Part shown: positions 33,249 to 41,111 of the stretch, in pieces | Layout of the letters: the number at the start of each line of letters is the position of its first letter | How positions within the stretch are numbered: position 1 is the stretch's first letter | Assembly (NCBI RefSeq): GCF_019468565.1 | Contig: NZ_CP080521.1 | Location: forward strand, 5,580,001 to 5,644,000 | Origin: Pseudonocardia sp. DSM 110487 | GTDB taxonomy: Bacteria; Actinomycetota; Actinomycetes; Mycobacteriales; Pseudonocardiaceae | Reading direction: 5' to 3' | Length of the DNA stretch: 64,000 nt | Program-made: the position numbers and the translations under genes | The notes under the pieces: generated by a model | What the model saw: the letters and a program-made list of their open reading frames with translations, nothing else | Database searches by the model: none | Told to the model about the DNA's origin: nothing

Positions 33249-34883
33249 CTACGTCGCGAGCCAGGCGGCGGTGTCCGCGGGAAGCGACCCATCGCCGTCG
33301 AGGGCACCGCTGGCCAGCAACACCTGCGCACCCTCCGGTAGCGGCACCGGGGCGTGCGAGAGGTTCACCAGGCACGTGAACCCGCCGCCACGGGAGAACG
33401 CCAGCACGTCCGGCCCGGCCGGGAGCCAGGTGAGCTCACCGTCGCCGAGGGCGGGCTGTTCGCGGCGCAGCCGCAGCGCGTTCCGGTAGAGCGTGAGCGT
33501 CGACGCCGGGTCGCCGTCCTGCGCCTCCGCTGTGATGGTGGCGAAGTCGGGAGGCTGCGGCAGCCACGGCGCGGCGCCCGTGCCGTCCGGGCTGAAGCCG
33601 AACGGCGCCTGCGTGCCCGACCACGGCAACGGCACGCGGCACCCGTCGCGGCCCACCTCCGTGCGGCCCGACCGCTCCCAGGTCGGGTCCTGCCTGGCCT
33701 CGTCGGGCAGGTCCTCGACCTCCCACAGGCCGAGCTCGTCGCCCTGGTAGACGTACGCGCTCCCGGGCAGGGCCAGCATCAGCAGCGCGGCCGCGCGGGC
33801 CCGCCGCGTGCCGAGGTCCCGGTCGAGCGTCTCCACCGGCGGCAGGTGGGCGAGCGAGTAGGCACCCGGGGTGAGCGGGCGGCCGAGCCGCGACACATGG
33901 CGCACCACGTCGTGGTTGGACAGCACCCACGTGGCAGGCGCGTCCACCGCGGCGACGGTGGCGAGCGACTCGTCGATGACCTTCCGCAACGCGTCGGCGT
34001 CCCACGGCGCCCGCAGGTAGTCGAAGTTGAACGCGGTGTGCAGCTCGTCGGGACGCAGGTAGCGCGCCAGCCGCTCGGGCGAGCGCACCCAGGCCTCCGC
34101 GACGAACACCGGCGGCTCGGGGTAGGAGTCGGCGACCCGGCGCCACGCCCGGTAGATCTCGTGCACGCCGTCGCGGTCCCAGTGCGGGTGGTCGGGGCGG
34201 TCGGCGGGCAGCAGCACCGCCTCCTCGTCGTGCGGACCGAGGTCGGGCAGGTCGGGCCGCTTGACCAGGCCGTTGGCCACGTCGATGCGGAAGCCGTCCA
34301 CCCCGCGGTCGAACCAGAACCGCAGCACCGCCTCGAACTCGGCGCGCACGTCCTCGTGGTCCCAGTTCAAGTCGGGCTGCGAGGAGTCGAACAGGTGCAG
34401 GTACCACTCCCCGTCCGGCACCCGCGTCCAGGCGGGTCCGCCGAAGACGCTGCGCCAGTCGTTGGGCGGCTCGGAACCGTTGGCCCCGCGCCCGGGGCGG
34501 AACCAGTAGCGCGCCCGCTCCGGCGAGCCCGGCGGGCTCGCGAGGGCCGCCTGGAACCAGGCGTGCCGGTCGGACGTGTGGTTGGGGACGATGTCGAGGA
34601 TCACCCGCATGCCGCGCGCGTGGGCCTCCTCGATCATCGCGGCGGCCTCGTCGGCCGTGCCGAACACGGGCTCGACGGCGCGGTAGTCGGCCACGTCGTA
34701 GCCGCCGTCGGCCATCGGCGACGGATACCACGGGTTGATCCACAACGCGTCCACGCCGAGGTCGCGCAGGTAGTCCAGGCGGGAACGGAGGCCGGCGATG
34801 TCGCCGGTGCCGTCGCCGTTCCCGTCGGCGAAGCTGCGGATGTAGACCTGGTAGACCACCGCGTCACGCCACCAGCCAGCCAT
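33249..34883 (-). CDS. GH13 alpha-glucosidase
   Basis: 544 residues from ATG 34883 behind GGGGAG. GH13 subfamily 23/30-like alpha-glucosidase: VVYQVYIRSFADGNGDGTGD at the start, ILDIVPNHTS (region I), GFRIDVANGLVK (nucleophile Asp), VFVAEAWVRS (acid/base Glu) and WVLSNHDVVRH (region IV). QPDLNWDHEDVRAEF is typical of exo-acting oligosaccharide hydrolases. Cytoplasmic. It releases glucose from maltose-type or sucrose-type oligosaccharides. It is convergent with the nucleotidylyltransferase. Confidence 0.9.
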   Translation of the reverse strand: MAGWWRDAVVYQVYIRSFADGNGDGTGDIAGLRSRLDYLRDLGVDALWINPWYPSPMADGGYDVADYRAVEPVFGTADEAAAMIEEAHARGMRVILDIVPNHTSDRHAWFQAALASPPGSPERARYWFRPGRGANGSEPPNDWRSVFGGPAWTRVPDGEWYLHLFDSSQPDLNWDHEDVRAEFEAVLRFWFDRGVDGFRIDVANGLVKRPDLPDLGPHDEEAVLLPADRPDHPHWDRDGVHEIYRAWRRVADSYPEPPVFVAEAWVRSPERLARYLRPDELHTAFNFDYLRAPWDADALRKVIDESLATVAAVDAPATWVLSNHDVVRHVSRLGRPLTPGAYSLAHLPPVETLDRDLGTRRARAAALLMLALPGSAYVYQGDELGLWEVEDLPDEARQDPTWERSGRTEVGRDGCRVPLPWSGTQAPFGFSPDGTGAAPWLPQPPDFATITAEAQDGDPASTLTLYRNALRLRREQPALGDGELTWLPAGPDVLAFSRGGGFTCLVNLSHAPVPLPEGAQVLLASGALDGDGSLPADTAAWLAT

Positions 34884-35042
34884 GTAGCTCCCCTCGAATC
34901 GCCCGGTGCCGAGCCTAACCGCCGGGCGGAGCGGCGCTCACGACTCAGCTACCACTGGTGCAGGCGGCCTCCGGATGGACGCCGAGCTCCCGCGGGCCGA
35001 CGATGGAGGTCGATACCCGCACGTCCGACGGAGGGGCATCCG

Positions 35043-36518
35043 GTGGGGCGCGACGTCGAGCACATGGTGTTCAGCAGGGAAGACCGGCGCAGGTTCCGGG
35101 ACAAGACTCGCCGCAGCCTCGACGCGCTGGCCCAGATGCTGCGTGAGTCGCAGTTCGACTTCGATCGCCCGCTCACGGGCATTGAGATCGAGCTCAACAT
35201 CGTCGACGAGCGCGGCGAGCCCGCCAACGTCAACGAGCAGGTGCTCGCGCTCGTCGCCGACCGCAGCTTCCAGACCGAGGTCGGCCAGTTCAACATCGAG
35301 ATCAACGTCCCGCCGCGCGAGATCGGCGGGACCGGGCTCGTCTCGTTCGAGGAGACCGTGCGGGCCAGCCTCAACGCCGCCGACGAGCGCGCCCGGTCCG
35401 GAGATGCCCTCCTGGTGATGATCGGGATACTCCCGACCCTCATGCCACGCCACGTGAGCATCGACTCGATGAGCGCGAACCCGCGCTATGCCCTGCTCAA
35501 CGACCAGATCTTCGCCGCGCGGGGCGAGGACATGGCGCTGTCCATCCAGGGCGTGGAGCAGCTGCGCACGTACACCGACTCGATCACTCCGGAGGCCGCC
35601 TGCACGAGCTTCCAGCTACACCTGCAGGTCAGCCCATCGGAGTTCGCCCAGTACTGGAACGCGGCGCAGGCGATCGCGGGCGTGCAGCTCGCGCTCGCCG
35701 CGAACTCGCCGTACCTGTTCGGCACGGAGCTGTGGCGCGAGACCCGCGTCCCGCTGTTCGAGCAGGCCACCGACACGCGGCCCGAGGAACTCAAGGAGCA
35801 GGGGGTCCGGCCACGGGTGTGGTTCGGCGAGCGCTGGATCACGTCGGTGTTCGACCTGTTCGAGGAGAACACCCGGTACTTCCCCGCGCTGCTGCCGATC
35901 TGCGAGGACACCGACCCGATCGAGCAGCTCGGGCGCGGCGAGGTGCCGAAGCTCGACGAGCTCTCCCTGCACAACGGCACGATCTACCGCTGGAACCGGC
36001 CCATCTACGCCGTCGTCGACGGGCGGCCGCACCTGCGCGTGGAGAACCGGGTGCTGCCCGCTGGGCCGACCGTCGTGGACGCCATGGCCAACGCCGCGTT
36101 CTACTACGGCCTTGTGCACACGCTCGCCCACCACGAGCGGCCGGTGTGGTCGCAGATGTCGTTCTCCGCGGCCGAGGAGAACTTCCACAGCGGCGCCCGC
36201 GACGGCCTCGACGCCTCGATCTACTGGCCCGGCCTCGGTCCGGTGCCCGCCGCCGAACTGGTGCTGCGCAGGCTGCTGCCGCTGGCGCACCAGGGCCTGG
36301 ACGCATGGGGCGTCGACCCTGACGTGCGCGACCGGCTGCTCGGCATCATCGAGGCCCGCTGCGTCACCGGCATGAACGGCGCCTCGTGGCAGGTCGACAC
36401 CGTGCGCGCGCTCGGCGGGAACCGGCTCATCGCGCTGCACGAGATGCTGGGGCGCTACGTCGAGTACATGCACGCGAACGAACCCGTGCACACCTGGCAG
36501 CGCGCCACCCCCTCGTGA
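35043..36518 (+). CDS. GCS2-family glutamate-cysteine-ligase-like carboxylate-amine ligase
   Basis: 491 residues from GTG 35043, chosen because GGAGGGG (35030-35036) is 6 nt upstream. The GCS2 fold is seen in LTGIEIELNIVDERG (metal-binding Glu residues), VGQFNIEINVPPRE and ASWQVDTVRALGG near the C-terminus. Such enzymes join a carboxylate (often the gamma-carboxyl of Glu) to an amine using ATP. It is longer than EgtA or YbdK and I cannot assign its substrates. Actinobacteria make mycothiol rather than glutathione, so a glutathione role is unlikely. Its position beside four ATP-grasp ligases suggests a shared pathway. Confidence 0.82.
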   Translation: MGRDVEHMVFSREDRRRFRDKTRRSLDALAQMLRESQFDFDRPLTGIEIELNIVDERGEPANVNEQVLALVADRSFQTEVGQFNIEINVPPREIGGTGLVSFEETVRASLNAADERARSGDALLVMIGILPTLMPRHVSIDSMSANPRYALLNDQIFAARGEDMALSIQGVEQLRTYTDSITPEAACTSFQLHLQVSPSEFAQYWNAAQAIAGVQLALAANSPYLFGTELWRETRVPLFEQATDTRPEELKEQGVRPRVWFGERWITSVFDLFEENTRYFPALLPICEDTDPIEQLGRGEVPKLDELSLHNGTIYRWNRPIYAVVDGRPHLRVENRVLPAGPTVVDAMANAAFYYGLVHTLAHHERPVWSQMSFSAAEENFHSGARDGLDASIYWPGLGPVPAAELVLRRLLPLAHQGLDAWGVDPDVRDRLLGIIEARCVTGMNGASWQVDTVRALGGNRLIALHEMLGRYVEYMHANEPVHTWQRATPS

Positions 36519-36557
36519 GTGGATACGCGCGCTATAGCACGCGTATCCACTCACGAG
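36512..36557. terminator. 46-bp palindrome, bidirectional terminator
   Basis: 18-bp arms at 36512-36529 (starting CTCGTGAGTGGATACGCG) and 36540-36557 are perfectly complementary. The 10-nt centre (CGCTATAGCA) is itself nearly self-paired. The GCS2 stop codon lies inside the left arm, and the convergent esterase stop begins right after the right arm. Confidence 0.85.
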
Positions 36558-37700
36558 TCATTCGTAGACGAGCTTCTGCGGCCCCGGGTAGACCCACGAC
36601 AGTGCGTCGCGGAGGGTGTCGCGCCAGTTCTCCCAGTCGTGGCCGTCGCGCGTCTCCACGAAGCGCACGGTCATGCCCGTCGATTCGAAGGTGTGCACGA
36701 TCGAGCGGTTGGGCATGATCAGCGGCTCGTACACGCCGCAGCTGACGAAGAGGCGATCGGCCACCCGCCGGGGGCGGTCCCGGTAGCGGTTCACGAACCG
36801 CACCACCGGGTCGAAGACGGGACCGCCGCCGTGGTCGACGGCGCCGATGTCGGTGAAGACGAACGAGCCGGACATCAGCACGAGCGAGCCGTAGACGTCC
36901 GCCGCCCGGTACGCCGTGGCCAGCGAGGCGACCGCGCCGAAGCTGGAGCCGAGCAGGCACCGCCCGGAGCGCTGCCCGACGAGCGGGAGCTCGGCCTCGA
37001 GGCGGGGTACCAGCTCGCGGGTGAGGAACCGCGCGTGCGCGGCCGAGTTCGAGTACTCGGCAAGCCGGTCCTGCGGGTGGACGAACGCGACCACGGTCTC
37101 GGCCACGTCGAGGCGGTGGATCAGGTTGTCCAGCACCGTCTTCGCCGCGGCGTACTGCAGGAAGTCACCGCCGTCGTGCACGACCAGCAGCGGGTAGGAC
37201 GCCGTGTGCCGGAACCGCGCCGGCAGGTACAGGGTCACCCGGCAGTCGCGGCGCAGCGCGCGGCTCTGGAGCACCAGCTCGGTCAGCTCGCCGGACCGGG
37301 CGTCGGGGTCTGGCTCCGTCCAGTCCGGGGTGACGTAACCGTGGGCGAAGCACACCGAGGACGTGCCGACGGGGCTGTAGGACAGCTTCGGGTTGAGCGG
37401 GTCGTTGCCGCGCTCGGTGTGCTCGCCGCGGCGGACCTCGACCTGGTAGTTGATCCGCGATCCCGCCGGTAGCTCCAGCACCAGGTACCACAGGTCGGTG
37501 CCCCACAACCTGCGCAGCGGCAGCCGCTCGGGCAGTCCCACGATCCGCTGCACGAGGAACACCTCGTCGGCCTCGCCGCGCCACAGGAACGTGCACCGAT
37601 CCCCTTCGACGATCGGCACCTCGTGCCGGGCGAGGAACCGGTCGATCGAGGCGGCGTCCGGCCTGCGCTCCTTGAGCCGGTTGATGGCGAGGCGGGTCAC
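36558..37700 (-). CDS. Enterochelin-esterase-like alpha/beta hydrolase
   Basis: 380 residues from GTG 37700 (GTGA overlap with the S51-like gene). The N-terminal beta domain (CTFLWRGEADEVFLVQR, LWYLVLELPAGSRINYQVEV) resembles the Fes/CBM48-type domain. The esterase-D-fold domain has YPLLVVHDGGDFLQY, nucleophile elbow GSSFGAVASL and a C-terminal His in ETRDGHDWENWRD. Family members cleave esters of siderophores or acyl/peptidyl esters. No signal peptide. It is last in a unit with an ATP-grasp ligase and an S51-like protein, so the substrate is probably the cluster's own product. Confidence 0.85.
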   Translation of the reverse strand: MTRLAINRLKERRPDAASIDRFLARHEVPIVEGDRCTFLWRGEADEVFLVQRIVGLPERLPLRRLWGTDLWYLVLELPAGSRINYQVEVRRGEHTERGNDPLNPKLSYSPVGTSSVCFAHGYVTPDWTEPDPDARSGELTELVLQSRALRRDCRVTLYLPARFRHTASYPLLVVHDGGDFLQYAAAKTVLDNLIHRLDVAETVVAFVHPQDRLAEYSNSAAHARFLTRELVPRLEAELPLVGQRSGRCLLGSSFGAVASLATAYRAADVYGSLVLMSGSFVFTDIGAVDHGGGPVFDPVVRFVNRYRDRPRRVADRLFVSCGVYEPLIMPNRSIVHTFESTGMTVRFVETRDGHDWENWRDTLRDALSWVYPGPQKLVYE

Positions 37701-38605
37701 GCGAGGTCGCCGATCCGGCCGTCGGGGCCGATCGTCCGCGCGCCCGGCGGCAGCGCGCCGCGCTCGCCGAGGTCGAGCCGCACCCCGTCGTCGAGCACGA
37801 CACAGCGGGCCGGGGCGGCCCGGCCGACGAGCTCGGCCATCCGTGCGGTGTCGTCGGTGCGCAGCCGCCTACGCGCGTGCGGGAGCAGCACACACCCGGG
37901 GATCCACCCGAGGCCTGCATCGAGGAACTCCGCGTGCGCCGGCCCGTGCGGTGCCTTGTCGTGGAACAGCAGCACCCGCTCGGTCAACGCCATCGCCCCC
38001 GCCGACCAGGCGATCACCACGGGCGCGGCACCGACCGCGAACAGCCGCAGCACGTGCAGCAGCACCCCCACGTGCCCGCCCGCGACGACCAGCCCGGCGG
38101 CCGCGTCCAGCACGTGGCGCACCTCGGTGCGGTGCCCGGCGGCCGCGAGCCGCTCCCCGGGGCGCCACCTGGCCTCGAACGCCTCCCGCGCCTCCCGCAC
38201 GCGAGCCAGGTGCCGCTCGTCCACGAGCCGGACGACGGCCTCGGCGTCGGCGCACGCCGCGTCCCGGATAGGAGGGCGGCTACCGCCGTACCGCGCGACC
38301 TCGCGCAGGCCCCGCAGCGCGCCGTCGAGCTGCACGAGGTGCAGCTCCTGCAGCTCACGCAGCGCCGCCCGGTGCTCGAGCTCAGCGGCCGCGTACTCCG
38401 GGTCGCGGGTCAGTACGTCCTGCCAACGGGCGTGCAGCCGCAGGTTGGCGCTGCGGCCCCCGACCAGTGCGTCGAACTCCGCGTCGTCGGGCTCACGCTC
38501 CTGCCAGCCCGCGGTGACGGTGGCGATCGGGCCGCTCAGCTCGAGGCTGCGGACCACGGCATCGAGGGTGGGCCGGCGCTGCGGCCCGAGGACGATCACC
38601 CTCAT
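37697..38605 (-). CDS. Peptidase E/cyanophycinase-like (S51, type 1 GATase-like) protein
   Basis: 302 residues from ATG 38605, overlapping both neighbours by 4 nt. After an N-terminal Rossmann-like start (RVIVLGPQRRPTLDAVVRSL) and a helical insert, it has GLVVAGGHVGVLLHVLRL and VVIAWSAGAMALTERVL. The latter matches the GWSAGA nucleophile elbow of S51 peptidases (aspartyl dipeptidase, cyanophycinase). LLPHARRRL resembles the His-containing block of the same family. S51 enzymes cut Asp-linked dipeptides or cyanophycin. Here it may hydrolyse or transfer an amide made by the neighbouring ligases. Confidence 0.78.
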   Translation of the reverse strand: MRVIVLGPQRRPTLDAVVRSLELSGPIATVTAGWQEREPDDAEFDALVGGRSANLRLHARWQDVLTRDPEYAAAELEHRAALRELQELHLVQLDGALRGLREVARYGGSRPPIRDAACADAEAVVRLVDERHLARVREAREAFEARWRPGERLAAAGHRTEVRHVLDAAAGLVVAGGHVGVLLHVLRLFAVGAAPVVIAWSAGAMALTERVLLFHDKAPHGPAHAEFLDAGLGWIPGCVLLPHARRRLRTDDTARMAELVGRAAPARCVVLDDGVRLDLGERGALPPGARTIGPDGRIGDLA

Positions 38606-39825
38606 GCAGCGTGGACGTGCACCGTGCGACCGACGTCGTCGAGCATCCCGCGCAGGACGTCGTAGTCGGGGTGGCGCATCCGCACGTAGGCGTTGGCCCA
38701 GTACCCCGCCTCGACCGGCTGGGTGGGCGTGCCGGGCGACGGCAGGTGCGCGTCGATCACCCACTCCCCCAGGCGCGCCTGCGCCTCGTCGACGCCCGAG
38801 TAGCCGCTGATGTGCCCGTCGCGGTCGGGCCGCAGCGCCACGATCCCGGTGGCGAACCGCCGCGACGGCCGGGTCGCGACGTGCCCGTGGACCACCGCGT
38901 TCGCCCACTCGCGGTAGATGTCGATGTCGTTGCCCGCCGAGTAGAGGTCCCACGCCCCGACGCCGGGCGGCCGACACCCGATCTCGGAGAACCGCAGCCC
39001 CTTGGGCCCGAAGAACCACTCCATGTGCGTGGCGCTCGTGCCGATCCCGAGCGCCGCATTGACCCGGGCGCCCATGTCGCGCAGGTCCTGGTAGTCCGGG
39101 ACCGCGTCGACCCGGTTGGTCGAGACGAACTGCGGGGAGATCCACCGGGTGCGCATCGCCTCGAGGACGTTCGGGTAGTAGTGCGAGACGAAGTCCAGCG
39201 ACGCGTTCCCGTCGACCGACACGGTGTCGTAGAAGCCCTCGTGGCCCTCCACGAACTCCTCGACCGCGATCGACTCGACGGCCTGGGCGCCGAACCGGCC
39301 GAGGGCCTCGTCCAGGCCGGCGCGGTCGTCGACGCGGATGGTGTCGAGCGCGCCCGCCCCGGTGCGCGGCTTGAGGATGATCGGGTAACCGACGGCGTCG
39401 ACGAAGGCTTGGACCTCGTCGGCGGCGGTGACGGCGGCTGACGCGGCGGTGGGGACGCCTGCGGCGCGCAACGCCTCCTTCATCGACGGCTTGTCCCGGC
39501 ACAGCCACGCCGTGCGCACCGACGTGCCGGGGATCGTGCAGTTCTCCCTGGCCTGCGCCGCGGCGAGCGTGTGCGACTCGATCGTGGCCTCGAGCCGGTC
39601 GACCCACACCTTGTCCTGGATCCAGCGGACCGTGTCGGTCAGGACGCCTGCGTCGATGACGGTCGGAACCTGGTGGTAATGGGCCATCCAGCCCTTCAGC
39701 TCGTCGTCCAACTGGTCGACGGGGCGCTCCCCCACGCCGATCACCGTGGCTCCGACATCGGCCAACGCGCGCACGAAATGGCGCTGCGTCGGCGGGAACG
39801 CCGGCTCGACATAGACAACGTTCAC
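38602..39825 (-). CDS. ATP-grasp ligase 1
   Basis: 407 residues from GTG 39825. The order is an N-terminal biotin-carboxylase-like domain (VNVVYVEPAFPPTQRHFVRA), then CRDKPSMKEALRAAGVPTAA, the ATP-grasp lysine in YPIILKPRTGAGA, VEEFVEGHEGFYDTVSVDG and the metal-binding segment FSEIGCRPPGVGAWDLY. Such enzymes form amide bonds through acyl-phosphates. It is paralogous to the two divergent ATP-grasp genes (same RPPG block). It begins 24 bp from the divergent ATP-grasp 2 start. Substrates unknown. Confidence 0.88.
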   Translation of the reverse strand: MNVVYVEPAFPPTQRHFVRALADVGATVIGVGERPVDQLDDELKGWMAHYHQVPTVIDAGVLTDTVRWIQDKVWVDRLEATIESHTLAAAQARENCTIPGTSVRTAWLCRDKPSMKEALRAAGVPTAASAAVTAADEVQAFVDAVGYPIILKPRTGAGALDTIRVDDRAGLDEALGRFGAQAVESIAVEEFVEGHEGFYDTVSVDGNASLDFVSHYYPNVLEAMRTRWISPQFVSTNRVDAVPDYQDLRDMGARVNAALGIGTSATHMEWFFGPKGLRFSEIGCRPPGVGAWDLYSAGNDIDIYREWANAVVHGHVATRPSRRFATGIVALRPDRDGHISGYSGVDEAQARLGEWVIDAHLPSPGTPTQPVEAGYWANAYVRMRHPDYDVLRGMLDDVGRTVHVHAA

Positions 39826-39849
39826 CCCAAGCAGGGTAGCTTCCGATGG

Positions 39850-41079
39850 ATGACGGTCGCTGCTTTCGTCGCACCGTTCCTCATGCCGGCCACCGTGCGG
39901 TTCGTCGCCGCGGCGGCGCAGATCCCGGACGTCCGGCTCGGAGTGATCACCACGGTGCCCGCCGAACACGTACCCCCGGAGCTCGCCCGCCACCTGGCGG
40001 CGCACTGGCGCGTGGACGATCCGCTCGATCCACGCCAGATCGCCGAGGCCGCGAACGGGCTGTCCGGCCAGATCGGGCGGGTGGAGCGGCTGGTCGGGGC
40101 CCTCGAACAGCTGCAGGTGCCGCTCGCGTACGCCCGGGAGACCCTCGGAATCCCCGGCATGGACGTCGAGACCGCCTACAACGTGCGCGACAAATCCCGG
40201 ATGAAGCAGGTGCTGCGCGCCGCGGGCGTGCCCTGCGCCCGCCACCAGCTCGTCACCGATCCCGGCGACGCGCTCGCGTTCGCGGACGCGGTCGGGTTCC
40301 CGCTGGTCGCGAAGCCGCCGGCCGGTGCGGGGGCGCAGGCGACCTACCGTCTCGACGACGCCGCCGCGCTGCGCAGCTGGCTCGCCTCGACCCCGCCGCG
40401 TGCGGAGGCACCCGGGCTGCTCGAGGAGTTCCTCGTCGGGGACGAGCACACGTTCGAGGCCGTCACGATCGACGGCCGCGTGGTGTGGGGGTCGGTGTCG
40501 GACTACGTCCCGCCGCCGCTCGACGTGCTGCGCAACCCGTGGATCCAGTGGACGGTGCTGCTGCCGCGCGAGCTCGACGGCCCCCGCTACGCCGGGATCG
40601 GCGAGATCGGGCCTGCGGCGCTGCGCGCGCTCGGCGTGCGCCACGGCCTGACGCACATGGAATGGTTCCGCCGCCCGGACGGCTCGGTCGCGGTGTCCGA
40701 GGTCGGCGCCCGCCCGCCCGGCGCGCAAGTCACGTCCATGCTGGGGTACGTCCACGACGTGGACTTCTACCGCGTCTGGACCGAGCTCATGATCCTCGAC
40801 CGCTTCGATCCACCGGAGCGCAAGTTCGCGGCGGGCACCGCCTATCTGCGCGGCCAGGGGCGCGGCCGCGTCCGCGCGGTGCACGGCGTCGACGAGCTGC
40901 AACGCCGCATCGGTCATCTCGTCGTGGAGGCGCGGCTGCCCGAGCCGGGGCAGCCCGCGGCGTCGGGCTACGAGGGCGAGGGGTACGTGACCGTCCGGCA
41001 TCCCGACACGGAGGTGGTGCGCGACGCCCTGCGCCAGATCGTCGAGGGGATCAGGGTCGAGATGGTGGAGGCCCAGTGA
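39850..41079 (+). CDS. ATP-grasp ligase 2
   Basis: 409 residues from ATG 39850. The N-terminus TVAAFVAPFLMPATVRFVAA is more hydrophobic than its paralogues but is still a Rossmann-like domain. NVRDKSRMKQVLRAAGVPCA, FPLVAKPPAGAGAQATYRLD, LLEEFLVGDEHTFEAVTIDG and VSEVGARPPGAQVTSML follow the family order. Carboxylate-amine ligase activity is expected. It is the first gene of a two-gene unit with ATP-grasp 3. Three 17-bp repeats carry its stop and the next ribosome site. Confidence 0.88.
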   Translation: MTVAAFVAPFLMPATVRFVAAAAQIPDVRLGVITTVPAEHVPPELARHLAAHWRVDDPLDPRQIAEAANGLSGQIGRVERLVGALEQLQVPLAYARETLGIPGMDVETAYNVRDKSRMKQVLRAAGVPCARHQLVTDPGDALAFADAVGFPLVAKPPAGAGAQATYRLDDAAALRSWLASTPPRAEAPGLLEEFLVGDEHTFEAVTIDGRVVWGSVSDYVPPPLDVLRNPWIQWTVLLPRELDGPRYAGIGEIGPAALRALGVRHGLTHMEWFRRPDGSVAVSEVGARPPGAQVTSMLGYVHDVDFYRVWTELMILDRFDPPERKFAAGTAYLRGQGRGRVRAVHGVDELQRRIGHLVVEARLPEPGQPAASGYEGEGYVTVRHPDTEVVRDALRQIVEGIRVEMVEAQ

Positions 41080-41111
41080 TGATGGAGGCAGAGTGATGAT
41101 GGAGCCACAGT
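41061..41111 (+). repeat. Three 17-bp tandem repeats at the ATP-grasp 2/3 junction
   Basis: Units 41061-41077, 41078-41094 and 41095-41111 all follow GATGnTGGAGnCnnAGT (the second reads GATGATGGAGGCAGAGT). Each has a potential GGAG ribosome site, and two carry TGATGATG stop/start overlaps. ATP-grasp 2 ends inside the junction of units 1 and 2, and ATP-grasp 3 starts at GTG 41110 at the end of unit 3. Confidence 0.8.

Noticed and set aside
35043..36518. Glutathione biosynthesis gshA
   Set aside because: Actinobacteria of this type use mycothiol, no gshB follows, and the sequence only supports the broad GCS2 family.
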